The notes under the pieces were generated by a model. That model did no database searches. It saw nothing but the letters and a program-made list of their open reading frames with translations, and had not been told where the DNA came from. A program made the translations under genes and the position numbers. From NCBI GenBank assembly GCA_036825195.1, contig DAISYQ010000010.1, positions 1-64,000 of the forward strand: DNA of 64,000 nt, given 5' to 3'. The stretch comes from UBA2210 sp036825195 (GTDB taxonomy: Bacteria > Desulfobacterota > Syntrophia > Syntrophales > UBA2210). Shown piece by piece: positions 20,825 through 28,947 of this stretch. Every line of letters begins with the position of its first letter. Positions within the stretch are counted from its first letter, which is position 1.

Positions 20825-21364
20825 ATGTCGAGAATTGGCAAGAAACCGATAGAAATTCCTGATGGTGTAAAGATCAGACAGGATGGTTCTTTGATGATAA
20901 CGGAGGGCCCCAAAGGAGTTCTCTCCAGGGAAATCCCTGAGGGAATTGAGGTTGCCGTGGAGGGGAATCTAGCCTTGGTAAATGCAGTGGCTGATACGAG
21001 GAAGGGAAATTCCCTGCACGGACTTTCGAGGACACTAATTTCCAATATGGTAACGGGTGTAAGCACGGGATTCAAAAAGTCCCTGGAAATAGTCGGAGTC
21101 GGATACCGTGGGGAAATCGCCGGTAATGTCCTGAAGTTGCTTATAGGATATTCCAATCCGGTGGAATATGCGATACCCGAAGGGATAACCATCAGTGTCG
21201 ACAAGCAGGTAAACATAATGGTTTCAGGTATCGATAAGGAACTTGTTGGTCGGACTGCTGCAGAAATACGAGATTTGAAGAGACCCGAACCTTATAAGGG
21301 GAAGGGAATCAGATATGCAGGCGAGTACGTGAGGAAGAAGGTAGGGAAGTCAGCGGGGACATAA
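20825..21364 (+). CDS. rplF: 50S ribosomal protein L6
   Basis: L6 lies near the factor-binding site of the 50S subunit. The 179 residues consist of two similar domains and contain MSRIGKKPIEIPDGV at the start and the C-terminal rRNA-binding motif RRPEPYKGKGIRY (here KRPEPYKGKGIRYAGE). Upstream is CAGGAGAG. Confidence 0.97.
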   Translation: MSRIGKKPIEIPDGVKIRQDGSLMITEGPKGVLSREIPEGIEVAVEGNLALVNAVADTRKGNSLHGLSRTLISNMVTGVSTGFKKSLEIVGVGYRGEIAGNVLKLLIGYSNPVEYAIPEGITISVDKQVNIMVSGIDKELVGRTAAEIRDLKRPEPYKGKGIRYAGEYVRKKVGKSAGT

Positions 21365-21416
21365 GTCGAATCTTGAGTTACTATACTGTAGTTAAAATTA
21401 TTGTAGGGGAGCTGTT

Positions 21417-21785
21417 GTGGCATCACTAAAGAGATTGAAAAAGATACGCGAAAGGCGCGAGAAGAGGGTCAGGAGAAAGATATGTGGCACTGAAGAACGG
21501 CCGCGTCTTTCGGTCTTTCGTAGTTCCAGGTATATTTATGTCCAGGCAATTGCCGACGATGTAGGGAAAACTCTGGCTCAGGCATCGACGTTGGATAAAG
21601 AAATTAAGGGTCAACTGATCGGTCTTAAGAAGGTTGAGGCGGCAAGAGAAGTCGGAAAACTGATGGCGCAAAACCTGTTGTCAAAAGGAATTAAGGAAGC
21701 CGTCTTTGACCGGGGCAGGTTTCTATATCATGGAAGAGTAAAGTCCCTTGCCGAGGGTGTGAGGGAATCGGGTGTCAAATTATAA
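21417..21785 (+). CDS. rplR: 50S ribosomal protein L18
   Basis: L18 binds 5S rRNA in the central protuberance. Translation starts at GTG 21417 with AGGGGAG at 21405-21411. The 122-residue protein has a basic N-terminus (KRLKKIRERREKRVRRKI) and the conserved RLSVFRSSRYIYVQ and VFDRGRFLYHGRVKSLAEG segments. Confidence 0.96.
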   Translation: MASLKRLKKIRERREKRVRRKICGTEERPRLSVFRSSRYIYVQAIADDVGKTLAQASTLDKEIKGQLIGLKKVEAAREVGKLMAQNLLSKGIKEAVFDRGRFLYHGRVKSLAEGVRESGVKL

Positions 21786-21809
21786 ATCTTGGATTTGGAT
21801 AAGGGAAAC

Positions 21810-22289
21810 ATGGAAGAAACAGAACTTCTTGACAAGGTAATAAAGATCAAAAGAACTGCCAAGGTGGTTAAGGGCGGCAGGAGATTTAGATTCAGTGCCG
21901 TGGTGGCGGTTGGTGATGGAAACGGTTCTGTTGGCGTAGGATTGGGAAAGGCCCATGAAGTTCCTGAAGCTATCAGAAAAGGTATGGAGATGGCCAAGCG
22001 AAGTATTGTCAAGGTCTCCATTACGGAAGGTACGATACCCCATGAGATAATAGGACATTTTGGGGCTGGAAGAGTTCTGTTAAAACCTGCCACCAAAGGA
22101 ACGGGCCTTATAGCCGGGGGTGCGGTACGGGCCATTTTGGAAGTGGCAGGAGTCCAAAATGTTTTGACAAAATGCTTGGGTTCACATAATCCCCATAATC
22201 TTGTGCGAGCAACTATGGACGGACTGAGGAACTTGAGAAATCCAGAACAGATAGCCGCATTACGGGGAAAAGAGATAACCGAACTTTAA
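21810..22289 (+). CDS. rpsE: 30S ribosomal protein S5
   Basis: S5 is in the mRNA entry channel and influences fidelity. I place the start at ATG 21810 (MEETELLDKVIKIKRTAKV), with AAGGGA at 21801-21806; the frame is open back to TTG 21789 but no ribosome-binding site precedes that codon. The 159-residue protein has the double-stranded RNA-binding fold with GGRRFRFSAVVAVGDGNGSVGVGLGKA and the C-terminal half with LLKPATKGTGLIAGGAVR. Confidence 0.94.
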   Translation: MEETELLDKVIKIKRTAKVVKGGRRFRFSAVVAVGDGNGSVGVGLGKAHEVPEAIRKGMEMAKRSIVKVSITEGTIPHEIIGHFGAGRVLLKPATKGTGLIAGGAVRAILEVAGVQNVLTKCLGSHNPHNLVRATMDGLRNLRNPEQIAALRGKEITEL

Positions 22290-22320
22290 CGATATACGAT
22301 ATACTATTGAGGAATGGGTC

Positions 22321-22512
22321 GTGAAACAGCTTAAGATCAAACTTGTCAGAAGTCCTATAGGGAGACCGGAAAAACAAAGAAAGGTACTTCGCGGAATGGG
22401 GCTTGAAAAGTTGAATAAAACGGTTTACCTGAAGGACACTCCGGAAATTCGAGGCATGGTCAGAAAGGTTTCCCATCTGGTTGCTGCGGAAGAATGTGAG
22501 ATGGACATATGA
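22321..22512 (+). CDS. rpmD: 50S ribosomal protein L30
   Basis: L30 is a small non-essential 50S protein. It starts at GTG 22321, eight bases after GAGGA. The 63 residues contain KLVRSPIGRPEKQRKVLRGMGL and end with a typical IRGMVRKVSHLV. The stop codon overlaps the rplO start by four bases (ATGA). Confidence 0.95.
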   Translation: MKQLKIKLVRSPIGRPEKQRKVLRGMGLEKLNKTVYLKDTPEIRGMVRKVSHLVAAEECEMDI

Positions 22513-22955
22513 AGTTAAACGAATTGAGACCTGCAGTCGGGTCAACTAAGACAAGAAAAAGAGTCGGACGTGGTGATGGTTCGGGTCATGGAGGAACTTC
22601 ATGCAGGGGCTCTAAAGGACAGAACGCTCGTTCCGGCGGGGGCGTCAGGCCGGGATTTGAAGGCGGACAGATGCCTCTTACGAGAAGGTTGCCGAAGAGA
22701 GGATTTTTTAACCGATTCGGAAAAAAGATGGCTGTTGTCAATATCGACCAGTTGAATGTATTTTCGAAGGATTCTATTGTGGATGTGGATGTCCTGTTGA
22801 CAGAAGGCATTGTCAAGAGCATCGGTGATGGGATCAAACTGCTTGGTAAGGGGAGCATAGACTATCCATTGACGGTAAAGGTGAATGGCATAAGTCGTAG
22901 TGCACGGGAAAAGATTGAGGCTTCAGGTGGCACGGTAGAGGTTGTCTCATGCTAG
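22509..22955 (+). CDS. rplO: 50S ribosomal protein L15
   Basis: L15 is a late-assembly 50S protein with a long glycine-rich basic extension. The 148 residues begin MKLNELRPAVGSTKTRKRVGRGDGSGHGGTSCRG and contain GFEGGQMPLTRRLPKRGF. Its 3' end overlaps the secY start by seven bases, the usual coupling in the spc operon. Confidence 0.96.
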   Translation: MKLNELRPAVGSTKTRKRVGRGDGSGHGGTSCRGSKGQNARSGGGVRPGFEGGQMPLTRRLPKRGFFNRFGKKMAVVNIDQLNVFSKDSIVDVDVLLTEGIVKSIGDGIKLLGKGSIDYPLTVKVNGISRSAREKIEASGGTVEVVSC

Positions 22956-24256
22956 GTGGTTTTAAAAACATAACGAAGATTCCGGAGCTGCAAAAGAAGA
23001 TTCTGTTTACGTTCTTGCTTCTTGCCGTTTACAGGATAGGCGCACATGTACCCACGCCTGGTATAGACACGCAGGCCCTTGCCGCATTTTTTGACCAGGC
23101 GAGGAATTCTCTTCTCGGACTCTTCGACATGTTTGCAGGGGGTGCTCTGAGCAGACTCTCTGTTTTTGCACTGGGAATTATGCCGTATATCAGTGCATCC
23201 ATCATCCTTCAGTTGCTTACGGTTGCCGTCCCCCACCTCGAGAAATTGTCGAAAGAGGGGGAAGCAGGCAGACGAAAAATAACCCAGTATACGAGGTATG
23301 GTACGGTTCTTCTGAGTATCATACAGGGGTTTGGTATAGCTGTAGGTCTGGAGAATATGGCGGGCCCATCGGGCCTGTCCGTTGTTATTGCTCCTGGCTG
23401 GGGTTTTCGTCTGATGACGGTTATTACGCTGACAGCTGGTACGTCCTTCATCATGTGGCTGGGAGAAACAATCACTGAAAAAGGGATCGGTAACGGAATA
23501 TCACTGATCATCTTTGCAGGTATCGTATGCAGGGGACCTGCCGCTGTTGTAAATACTTTCCGCCTCTTATCAACGGGTGAGATGGGTATATTCTTTGTCG
23601 TGATCCTCTTTGTGCTGATGATTGCTGTTGTCGGTGTCATTGTGTTTGTCGAGAGCGCACAGAGGCGGATACCCGTACAGTACGCAAAGAGGGTTATCGG
23701 AAGAAAGATGTATGGTGGGCAGACGACCCATCTCCCATTAAAGGTAAATACCGCCGGTGTTATTCCACCGATATTTGCCTCATCCATAATCATGTTTCCC
23801 GCGACTATCGCCAATTTTATCCCTCATCCGTGGATGAAATCGATGGCGGGATTCCTGATGCCCGGGAGATTGGTATATGAGTTGTTATATGTGGTACTGA
23901 TAATATTCTTCTGTTATTTTTATACGGCAGTCACATTCAACCCTGCGAATGTGGCCGACAATATGAAAAAGAATGGCGGATATGTCCCGGGGATACGACC
24001 GGGTAAGAAGACTGCCGAGTATATAGACAGTGTCCTGACGAAACTGACCTTCAGTGGCGCCATATATGTATCTGCAGTATGCGTCCTGCCGAGCATCCTG
24101 ATAAGCCAGTTTAATGTTCCATTTTATTTCGGAGGCACGGCTCTCCTGATCGTAGTCGGCGTCGCCCTTGACACGGCCGGTCAAATAGAGACCCACCTGC
24201 TTACCAGGCAATATGAAGGGTTTATGAAAAAAGGCAGGATAGGCAGAAGGCGTTAA
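22949..24256 (+). CDS. secY: preprotein translocase subunit SecY
   Basis: SecY is the pore of the Sec translocon. The 435-residue protein has ten predicted membrane spans, the conserved SALGIMPYISASIILQLL-like stretch at the second span (here SVFALGIMPYISASIILQLL), the GNGISLIIFAGI region, and the cytoplasmic loop with RRIPVQYAKRVIGRKMYGG. It starts within rplO and is followed, after a 45-base gap, by map; adk, which often lies between them, is absent. Confidence 0.97.
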   Translation: MLGGFKNITKIPELQKKILFTFLLLAVYRIGAHVPTPGIDTQALAAFFDQARNSLLGLFDMFAGGALSRLSVFALGIMPYISASIILQLLTVAVPHLEKLSKEGEAGRRKITQYTRYGTVLLSIIQGFGIAVGLENMAGPSGLSVVIAPGWGFRLMTVITLTAGTSFIMWLGETITEKGIGNGISLIIFAGIVCRGPAAVVNTFRLLSTGEMGIFFVVILFVLMIAVVGVIVFVESAQRRIPVQYAKRVIGRKMYGGQTTHLPLKVNTAGVIPPIFASSIIMFPATIANFIPHPWMKSMAGFLMPGRLVYELLYVVLIIFFCYFYTAVTFNPANVADNMKKNGGYVPGIRPGKKTAEYIDSVLTKLTFSGAIYVSAVCVLPSILISQFNVPFYFGGTALLIVVGVALDTAGQIETHLLTRQYEGFMKKGRIGRRR

Positions 24257-24301
24257 TGGATATCTCGTGCTCGAGGACACGCGTGTGAGGCAAGATACCA
24301 G

Positions 24302-25051
24302 ATGATCATTCTGAAATCTCCCGAAGAAGTGAAAACAATGGGAGAGTGCAATGCTATTGTAGCCGAGGTATTAGCGAGTTTAAAAGAACAAATACAACCT
24401 GGCGTAACGACGTTGTATTTAAATGAGTGCGCTGAGGATATTACGCAAAAAAGGGGAGCGAAACCGGCATTCAAGGGGTACGGAGGCTTTCCCTTTGCAC
24501 TCTGTGCTTCGGTAAACTCTGAGGTTGTGCACGGTTTTCCTTCGGAACGGTCTTTGGAAGAGGGAGACATTATAAGTCTTGATTATGGTGTGCATTACAA
24601 GGGGTATTATGGAGATTCCGCTATTACCGTTGCGGTAGGCAAAGTATCAGAATCTGCATCGAGGTTGATAAAGGTTACAGAAGAATCTCTGTATCGCGGT
24701 ATAGAAAAGGCCAGGGAGGGAAACCGGCTCGGCGATATATCCTTTGCGGTACAAAGGCATGTTGAGAATGCCGGTTACTCGGTAGTGCGCGATTATGTCG
24801 GCCACGGGATAGGGAAAGACCTTCACGAGGATCCTCCGGTTCCCAATTTCGGGGTGCATGGCCGGGGGGTAAAATTGAAAGCCGGTATGGTTATAGCCAT
24901 AGAACCCATGGTGAATGAGGGATCGTACAGGGTAAAAACAAAACCGGATGGTTGGACTGTAGTAACAGAGGACGGTAGCCTATCAGCCCACTTTGAACAT
25001 ACAATAGCCGTCACTGAAAAGGGACCTGTAATATTAAGCGGCAGGATATAG
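24302..25051 (+). CDS. map: type I methionine aminopeptidase
   Basis: This enzyme removes the initiator Met from nascent proteins. The 249-residue pita-bread fold shows the five metal ligands in order: Asp in SLDYGVHYKGYYGDSA (two Asp), His in YVGHGIGKDLHE, Glu in AIEPMV and Glu in HFEHT. The substrate-binding His is in VVHGFP. Length and motifs match the bacterial type Ia class. It sits between secY and infA. Confidence 0.96.
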   Translation: MIILKSPEEVKTMGECNAIVAEVLASLKEQIQPGVTTLYLNECAEDITQKRGAKPAFKGYGGFPFALCASVNSEVVHGFPSERSLEEGDIISLDYGVHYKGYYGDSAITVAVGKVSESASRLIKVTEESLYRGIEKAREGNRLGDISFAVQRHVENAGYSVVRDYVGHGIGKDLHEDPPVPNFGVHGRGVKLKAGMVIAIEPMVNEGSYRVKTKPDGWTVVTEDGSLSAHFEHTIAVTEKGPVILSGRI

Positions 25052-25092
25052 GAGGGTGAAGTACCCTCGGGCTCTTATGGAGTGATGATCGA

Positions 25093-25311
25093 ATGGCTAA
25101 AGAAGAAGCTATAGTTGTTGAAGGTACGGTGTTGGAACCACTACCGAATGCGATGTTTCGCGTGGAACTCGATAATGGTCACCGGGTTCTGGCCCACATA
25201 TCTGGTAAGATGAGAATGCATTTTATCAAAATATTACCGGGGGACAAGGTGACGATAGAATTATCGCCCTATGATCTGACCCGAGGCAGGATTACATATC
25301 GTTCAAAATAA
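25093..25311 (+). CDS. infA: translation initiation factor IF-1
   Basis: IF-1 occupies the A site during initiation. The 72-residue OB-fold protein contains VEGTVLEPLPNAMFRVEL, GKMRMHFIKILPGDKVTIELSPYDL and the terminal RGRITYRSK, an almost consensus sequence. It is followed by rpmJ and rpsM, the standard junction of the spc and alpha operons. Confidence 0.97.
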   Translation: MAKEEAIVVEGTVLEPLPNAMFRVELDNGHRVLAHISGKMRMHFIKILPGDKVTIELSPYDLTRGRITYRSK

Positions 25312-25334
25312 AGCGGAAATGGAGTGTGTACGCC

Positions 25335-25448
25335 GTGAAAGTAAGGGCATCTGTAAAGAAAATATGTGTTAAGTGTAAGGTCATAAAGAGACGTGGTGTT
25401 CTCAGAGTGATATGCGAAAACCCAAAGCATAAACAGCGCCAAGGATAA
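25335..25448 (+). CDS. rpmJ: 50S ribosomal protein L36, zinc-binding type
   Basis: L36 is the smallest 50S protein. A 37-residue frame starts at GTG 25335 and ends with TAA 25446-25448. It reads MKVRASVKKICVKCKVIKRR then VLRVICENPKHKQRQG, with the Cys, Cys, Cys, His zinc ligands at about 11, 14, 27 and 32. The C+ form is thus present. It lies 18 bases before rpsM. Confidence 0.96.
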   Translation: MKVRASVKKICVKCKVIKRRGVLRVICENPKHKQRQG

Positions 25449-25466
25449 TCAGCGGGAGGTTGTAAG

Positions 25467-25838
25467 GTGGCACGAATCGCAGGAGTTGATTTACCCAAAA
25501 ATAAAAGGATGGAAATTGCCCTGACGTATATATACGGGATAGGAAGAACGAAGTCTAAGATGATCCTTGAAGAGGCCGGGATAGATTTTGATACAAAGAC
25601 CGACAACCTTCTCGATGAGCAGGTAGCTGCAATAAGGGACATTATAGATAAGGAATACAAGGTTGAAGGTGATCTCAAGAGAGAGGTCACCATGTCTATA
25701 AAACGTCTCATGGATATAGGAACTTACAGAGGACTCCGGCACAGAAAGGGCCTTCCTGTGAGGGGTCAGAGAACAGGTACCAATGCACGAACAAGAAAAG
25801 GTCCGAGAAAAGCTGTTGGTGGAAAAAGGAAAAAATAA
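25467..25838 (+). CDS. rpsM: 30S ribosomal protein S13
   Basis: S13 forms the subunit bridge with L5 and touches the P-site tRNA. Initiation is at GTG 25467, seven bases after GGGAGG (25454-25459). The 123 residues begin MARIAGVDLPKNKRMEIALTYIYGIG and end in the basic RGQRTGTNARTRKGPRKAVGGKRKK tail. It is the first gene of the alpha operon. Confidence 0.97.
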   Translation: MARIAGVDLPKNKRMEIALTYIYGIGRTKSKMILEEAGIDFDTKTDNLLDEQVAAIRDIIDKEYKVEGDLKREVTMSIKRLMDIGTYRGLRHRKGLPVRGQRTGTNARTRKGPRKAVGGKRKK

Positions 25839-25882
25839 TATCGTAGTCTGTCATTATGACAGATGCTGTATCTGGAGGAAAG

Positions 25883-26275
25883 ATGGCTCGACCAACAAGG
25901 AAGAATGTAAAGAAAAAGGAAAAAAAGAATATATCCGATGGGATTGCACATATTCAGTCGACTTTTAATAATACCATAGTAACGATTACTGATTTGAGCG
26001 GCAATGTTATATCCTGGGCGTCCGGTGGAGGACAGGGATTCAAGGGATCGAGGAAAAGTACCCCCTTTGCAGCACAGCTAACCGCTACGGATGCCGTAAA
26101 AAAGGCAAAGATACATGGACTGCGAAACGTTCAAGTATTTTTAAAGGGACCGGGATCGGGGAGAGAATCGGCGCTCAGGGCGCTGCAGGCTGCGGGTTTA
26201 ACCATTAGTCTTATCAAAGACGTGACACCGATTCCCCATAACGGTTGCCGTCCACCGAAAAGAAGAAGAGTTTAA
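25883..26275 (+). CDS. rpsK: 30S ribosomal protein S11
   Basis: S11 lies on the 30S platform near the Shine-Dalgarno helix. The ATG at 25883 (MARPTRKNVKKKEKK) is chosen because GGAGG at 25874-25878 precedes it; an earlier in-frame ATG at 25856 has no site and adds nine atypical residues. The 130-residue product contains HIQSTFNNTIVTITD, ASGGGQGFKGSRKSTPFAAQ and VTPIPHNGCRPPKRRRV. Confidence 0.95.
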   Translation: MARPTRKNVKKKEKKNISDGIAHIQSTFNNTIVTITDLSGNVISWASGGGQGFKGSRKSTPFAAQLTATDAVKKAKIHGLRNVQVFLKGPGSGRESALRALQAAGLTISLIKDVTPIPHNGCRPPKRRRV

Positions 26276-26317
26276 GAGATCATATCCGAGAAGGATTATA
26301 TAGTAGGGAGGAGTATT

Positions 26318-26950
26318 TTGGCACGATATAGAGAATCTTTATGCAGGTTATGCAGGTCTGAGGGTGCGAAGCTGTTCCTGAAGGGAGACAGATGTTATAG
26401 CGATAAATGCTCCTTTGAACGAAGGAGTTACATACCCGGGGAACATGGCCAGATTAAATTTAGAAGAAAGGCATCGGATTACGGCACCCAGTTGCGAGAA
26501 AAACAAAAACTCAAAAGGACGTTTGGTCTTTTAGAGAAATCGTTTAAGGGCTATTTCGAAAAAGCTGAGAGACAAAAGGGTGTAACAGGTACGAATCTGC
26601 TGCTTCTTCTGGAGAGAAGACTGGACAATATGGTGTACCGGTTGGGCTTCGCGAGTTCCAGGGGTGAGGCCCGGCAACTCGTACGGCACAATCATTTTCT
26701 GGTGAATGATAAAAAGGTCAACATCCCTTCGTATCTGGTGAAGATGGGGGACAAGATACAAGTTAAAGAAAAAAGCAGGACGGTTGCCACGATAGTCGAT
26801 GCGGTAGAAACCGTTGCAAGGCGTGGTGTACCCGAATGGTTGGATTTGGATAAAGATAATTTTGCCGGTATTGTAAAAGCGCTGCCCACGCGGGAAGAGT
26901 TAACTATGCCTATCCAAGAACAATTGGTGGTTGAGTTTTACTCTAAGTAA
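26318..26950 (+). CDS. rpsD: 30S ribosomal protein S4, zinc-binding type
   Basis: S4 nucleates 30S assembly and represses the alpha operon in E. coli. It starts at TTG 26318, with GGGAGGAG at 26306-26313. The 210-residue protein carries the C+ N-terminal motif (CRLCRSEG, then CYSDKC), while many proteobacterial S4 proteins have lost these Cys. The S4 RNA-binding domain is seen in RRLDNMVYRLGFASSRGEARQLVRHNHFLVND. Confidence 0.96.
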   Translation: MARYRESLCRLCRSEGAKLFLKGDRCYSDKCSFERRSYIPGEHGQIKFRRKASDYGTQLREKQKLKRTFGLLEKSFKGYFEKAERQKGVTGTNLLLLLERRLDNMVYRLGFASSRGEARQLVRHNHFLVNDKKVNIPSYLVKMGDKIQVKEKSRTVATIVDAVETVARRGVPEWLDLDKDNFAGIVKALPTREELTMPIQEQLVVEFYSK

Positions 26951-26977
26951 CAATGTAGTATATGAGGGACAAATAAT

Positions 26978-27979
26978 ATGGAGAAAAACTGGAGCAGCCT
27001 TATAAAACCAAGACGAATCGAAGTTGATGAAAAGACCCATACATCAGAGTATGGTGAATTTACCTGCCAGCCCCTGGAAAAAGGGTTTGGTATTACGCTG
27101 GGGAATTCTCTGAGAAGAGTGCTCCTATCTTCCATTTACGGTGCTGCCATTACGTCAGTTAATATTGAAGGGGCTCTTCACGAATTTTCGGCTCTCAGCG
27201 GTATCAAGGAGGATGTTTCTGATATCATCTTAAACATAAAGGGGGTCCGGCTGAAATTATACGGAGATGGTCCTCGGACGCTCAATATAGATGTATCAGA
27301 TGAAGGACCCGTTACGGCAGGTGATATTATCACTGATGAAACGGTTGAGATCCTCAATCCAGAACATCATTTGGCTACTCTCTCAGACAATGCGGTTTTC
27401 AAGGCCGAGCTTGTTGCAAACGTCGGGAGGGGGTATGTACCCGCAAAAAGAGAGACCGATCAGATTCAGGCTGAGGGCACTATCAACATCGATGCCCTGT
27501 TCTCCCCTATCAAGAAGGTTGCCTATACGGTTTCCAATGCGCGGGTCGGTCAGATAACGGATTACGACAAACTGGTTCTTGAGATATGGACGGACGGGAG
27601 TGTTCTTCCTGAAGAAGCCGTTGCCTATGCGGCTAAAATCTTAAAGGAACAGATGAATGTGTTTATCAACTTTGATGAACGCGAGGTAGTTGAAGAGTCG
27701 AAAGAGCCGGAAGAAATAGATCATATTAATGAAAACCTTATGAAAGGGGTCGATGATCTGGAGCTATCCGTGCGGTCGGCTAATTGTCTGAAGAATGCCG
27801 GTATTCGGTACATAGGTGAACTGGTACAGAAGACGGAAGCGGAGATGCTCAAGACACAGAACTTCGGTAGAAAATCTTTGAATGAGATAAAAGAGATACT
27901 TTCCGAAATGGGGCTCAGTCTTGGGAGCAAGGTGGATTTTCATCCTCCCACCACGGATGATGAAGATGGAAAAGAATAA
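26978..27979 (+). CDS. rpoA: DNA-directed RNA polymerase subunit alpha
   Basis: Alpha dimerises to scaffold the polymerase, and its C-terminal domain binds UP elements and activators. The 333-residue protein has the N-terminal domain with EPLEKGFGITLGNSLRRVLLSS-type sequence (here CQPLEKGFGITLGNSLRRVLLSS, about 29-51) and the C-terminal domain with ELSVRSANCLKNAGIRYIGELV and TQNFGRKSLNEIKEIL. The order rpsD-rpoA-rplQ is canonical. Confidence 0.98.
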   Translation: MEKNWSSLIKPRRIEVDEKTHTSEYGEFTCQPLEKGFGITLGNSLRRVLLSSIYGAAITSVNIEGALHEFSALSGIKEDVSDIILNIKGVRLKLYGDGPRTLNIDVSDEGPVTAGDIITDETVEILNPEHHLATLSDNAVFKAELVANVGRGYVPAKRETDQIQAEGTINIDALFSPIKKVAYTVSNARVGQITDYDKLVLEIWTDGSVLPEEAVAYAAKILKEQMNVFINFDEREVVEESKEPEEIDHINENLMKGVDDLELSVRSANCLKNAGIRYIGELVQKTEAEMLKTQNFGRKSLNEIKEILSEMGLSLGSKVDFHPPTTDDEDGKE

Positions 27980-28000
27980 CATTTGAAGGGATAATGCTCA

Positions 28001-28396
28001 ATGCGTCACAGGAAAGCCGGAAGAAAACTTGGCAGGACTTCAAGCCACAGGAAGGCTATGATGAGAAATCTAGTCACTTCTCTCTTGGAGCATGAAAAAG
28101 TCACCACAACCGATGCGAAGGCGAAGGAATTACGGGGTGTTGCCGATAAGATGATTACGCTGGGCAAGAGGGGAACTCTCCATGCGCGGAGGCAGGCCCT
28201 GTCTTTTATCAGGGATAATAGTGTTACGAAGAAAGTATTTGAGGAGTTATCACCTCGGTATACCGAAAGAGAAGGAGGGTATACGCGGGTAGTTAAGATA
28301 GGAAACCGTGTGGGCGATAACGCACCTCTTTCCATTATAGAGTTGATACCGGAAGAGAAGAAAAAAAGTGTCAAGAAGAAAAAAGCTGCCAATTAG
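28001..28396 (+). CDS. rplQ: 50S ribosomal protein L17
   Basis: L17 lies near the exit tunnel. The 131-residue sequence starts MRHRKAGRKLGRTSSHRKAMMRNLVTSLL and includes GDNAPLSIIELI, with a lysine-rich tail. It is the last gene of the ribosomal block and is followed within 25 bases by an intrinsic terminator. Confidence 0.97.
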   Translation: MRHRKAGRKLGRTSSHRKAMMRNLVTSLLEHEKVTTTDAKAKELRGVADKMITLGKRGTLHARRQALSFIRDNSVTKKVFEELSPRYTEREGGYTRVVKIGNRVGDNAPLSIIELIPEEKKKSVKKKKAAN

Positions 28397-28419
28397 AGGC
28401 AATGAAATACGATTATCTG

Positions 28420-28446
28420 GGGCAGGGTTTTACCCTGCCCTTTTTT
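28420..28446 (+). terminator. intrinsic terminator of the ribosomal protein operon
   Basis: GGGCAGGG (28420-28427) and CCCTGCCC (28433-28440) form a perfect GC-rich stem with a five-base loop, followed by TTTTTT. It closes the transcription unit that ends with rplQ. Confidence 0.92.
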
Positions 28447-28451
28447 ATCGC

Positions 28452-28479
28452 TTGATTTTTTCGCGGGAAGGATTATAAT
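28452..28479 (+). promoter_or_regulatory. sigma70-type promoter for the EF-Tu-like small gene
   Basis: TTGATT (28452-28457) and a perfect TATAAT (28474-28479) are separated by 16 bases. They lie directly after the rplQ terminator and about 70 bases before the next start codon. Confidence 0.65.
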
Positions 28480-28550
28480 CATTTACGTTATATACGGTAA
28501 CAATCTTTATTAGTCCGGTTCCTACACGGTTGGCGAGGAGGTTGTGAATT

Positions 28551-28811
28551 ATGGGAGAAGAGAAAATTGGCGAAGTAATGAAATTTTTTGCGAAACCCAG
28601 TGTTGCGGCAGTTAAGATTACGTCGGGAGAATTGCATGTAGGTGATACCGTAAAATTTACCGGCCATACCACGGATTTTGAAGACACGATAAACTCGATG
28701 GAAATTGATAATAAGCAGATCGAGAAGGCGACGGTAGGCGACTATATCGGTATCAAAACTTCGGAGCGGGTTCGTCCCGGAGATGAGATGTTCAAGGTTG
28801 TCCCTGAGTAA
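28551..28811 (+). CDS. translation elongation factor-like small protein (EF-Tu domain 2 type)
   Basis: The 86-residue product resembles the second, beta-barrel domain of EF-Tu and related GTPases, without any GTPase domain: it has the pattern AVKITSGELHVGDTVKFTGHTTDFEDTI followed by VGDYIGIKTSERVRPGDEMFKV, matching the strand order of that domain. Proteins of this kind are annotated in archaea and some Deltaproteobacteria as elongation factor-like, with no established role. GAGGAGG (28535-28541) lies nine bases before the ATG. It has its own promoter and is followed by a terminator, so it is a monocistronic gene. Confidence 0.85.
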   Translation: MGEEKIGEVMKFFAKPSVAAVKITSGELHVGDTVKFTGHTTDFEDTINSMEIDNKQIEKATVGDYIGIKTSERVRPGDEMFKVVPE

Positions 28812-28894
28812 TCATCGTGATCTAAGAAAGAGCATTTTTCGATCGGGCATGGATCGACATTTCCGGTAATTGATCTATGCGATAAAAAGTTGTG

Positions 28895-28932
28895 AAAGCC
28901 ATAGGGTGTAGTATGCATCTTGTGGCTTTTTT
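28895..28932 (+). terminator. probable intrinsic terminator after the EF-Tu-like gene
   Basis: AAAGCCA (28895-28901) pairs with TGGCTTT (28923-28929), followed by further T residues. The 21-base loop can pair partly within itself. It lies just before folC. Confidence 0.55.
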
Positions 28933-28947
28933 GTTTGAAGTGAGCCC

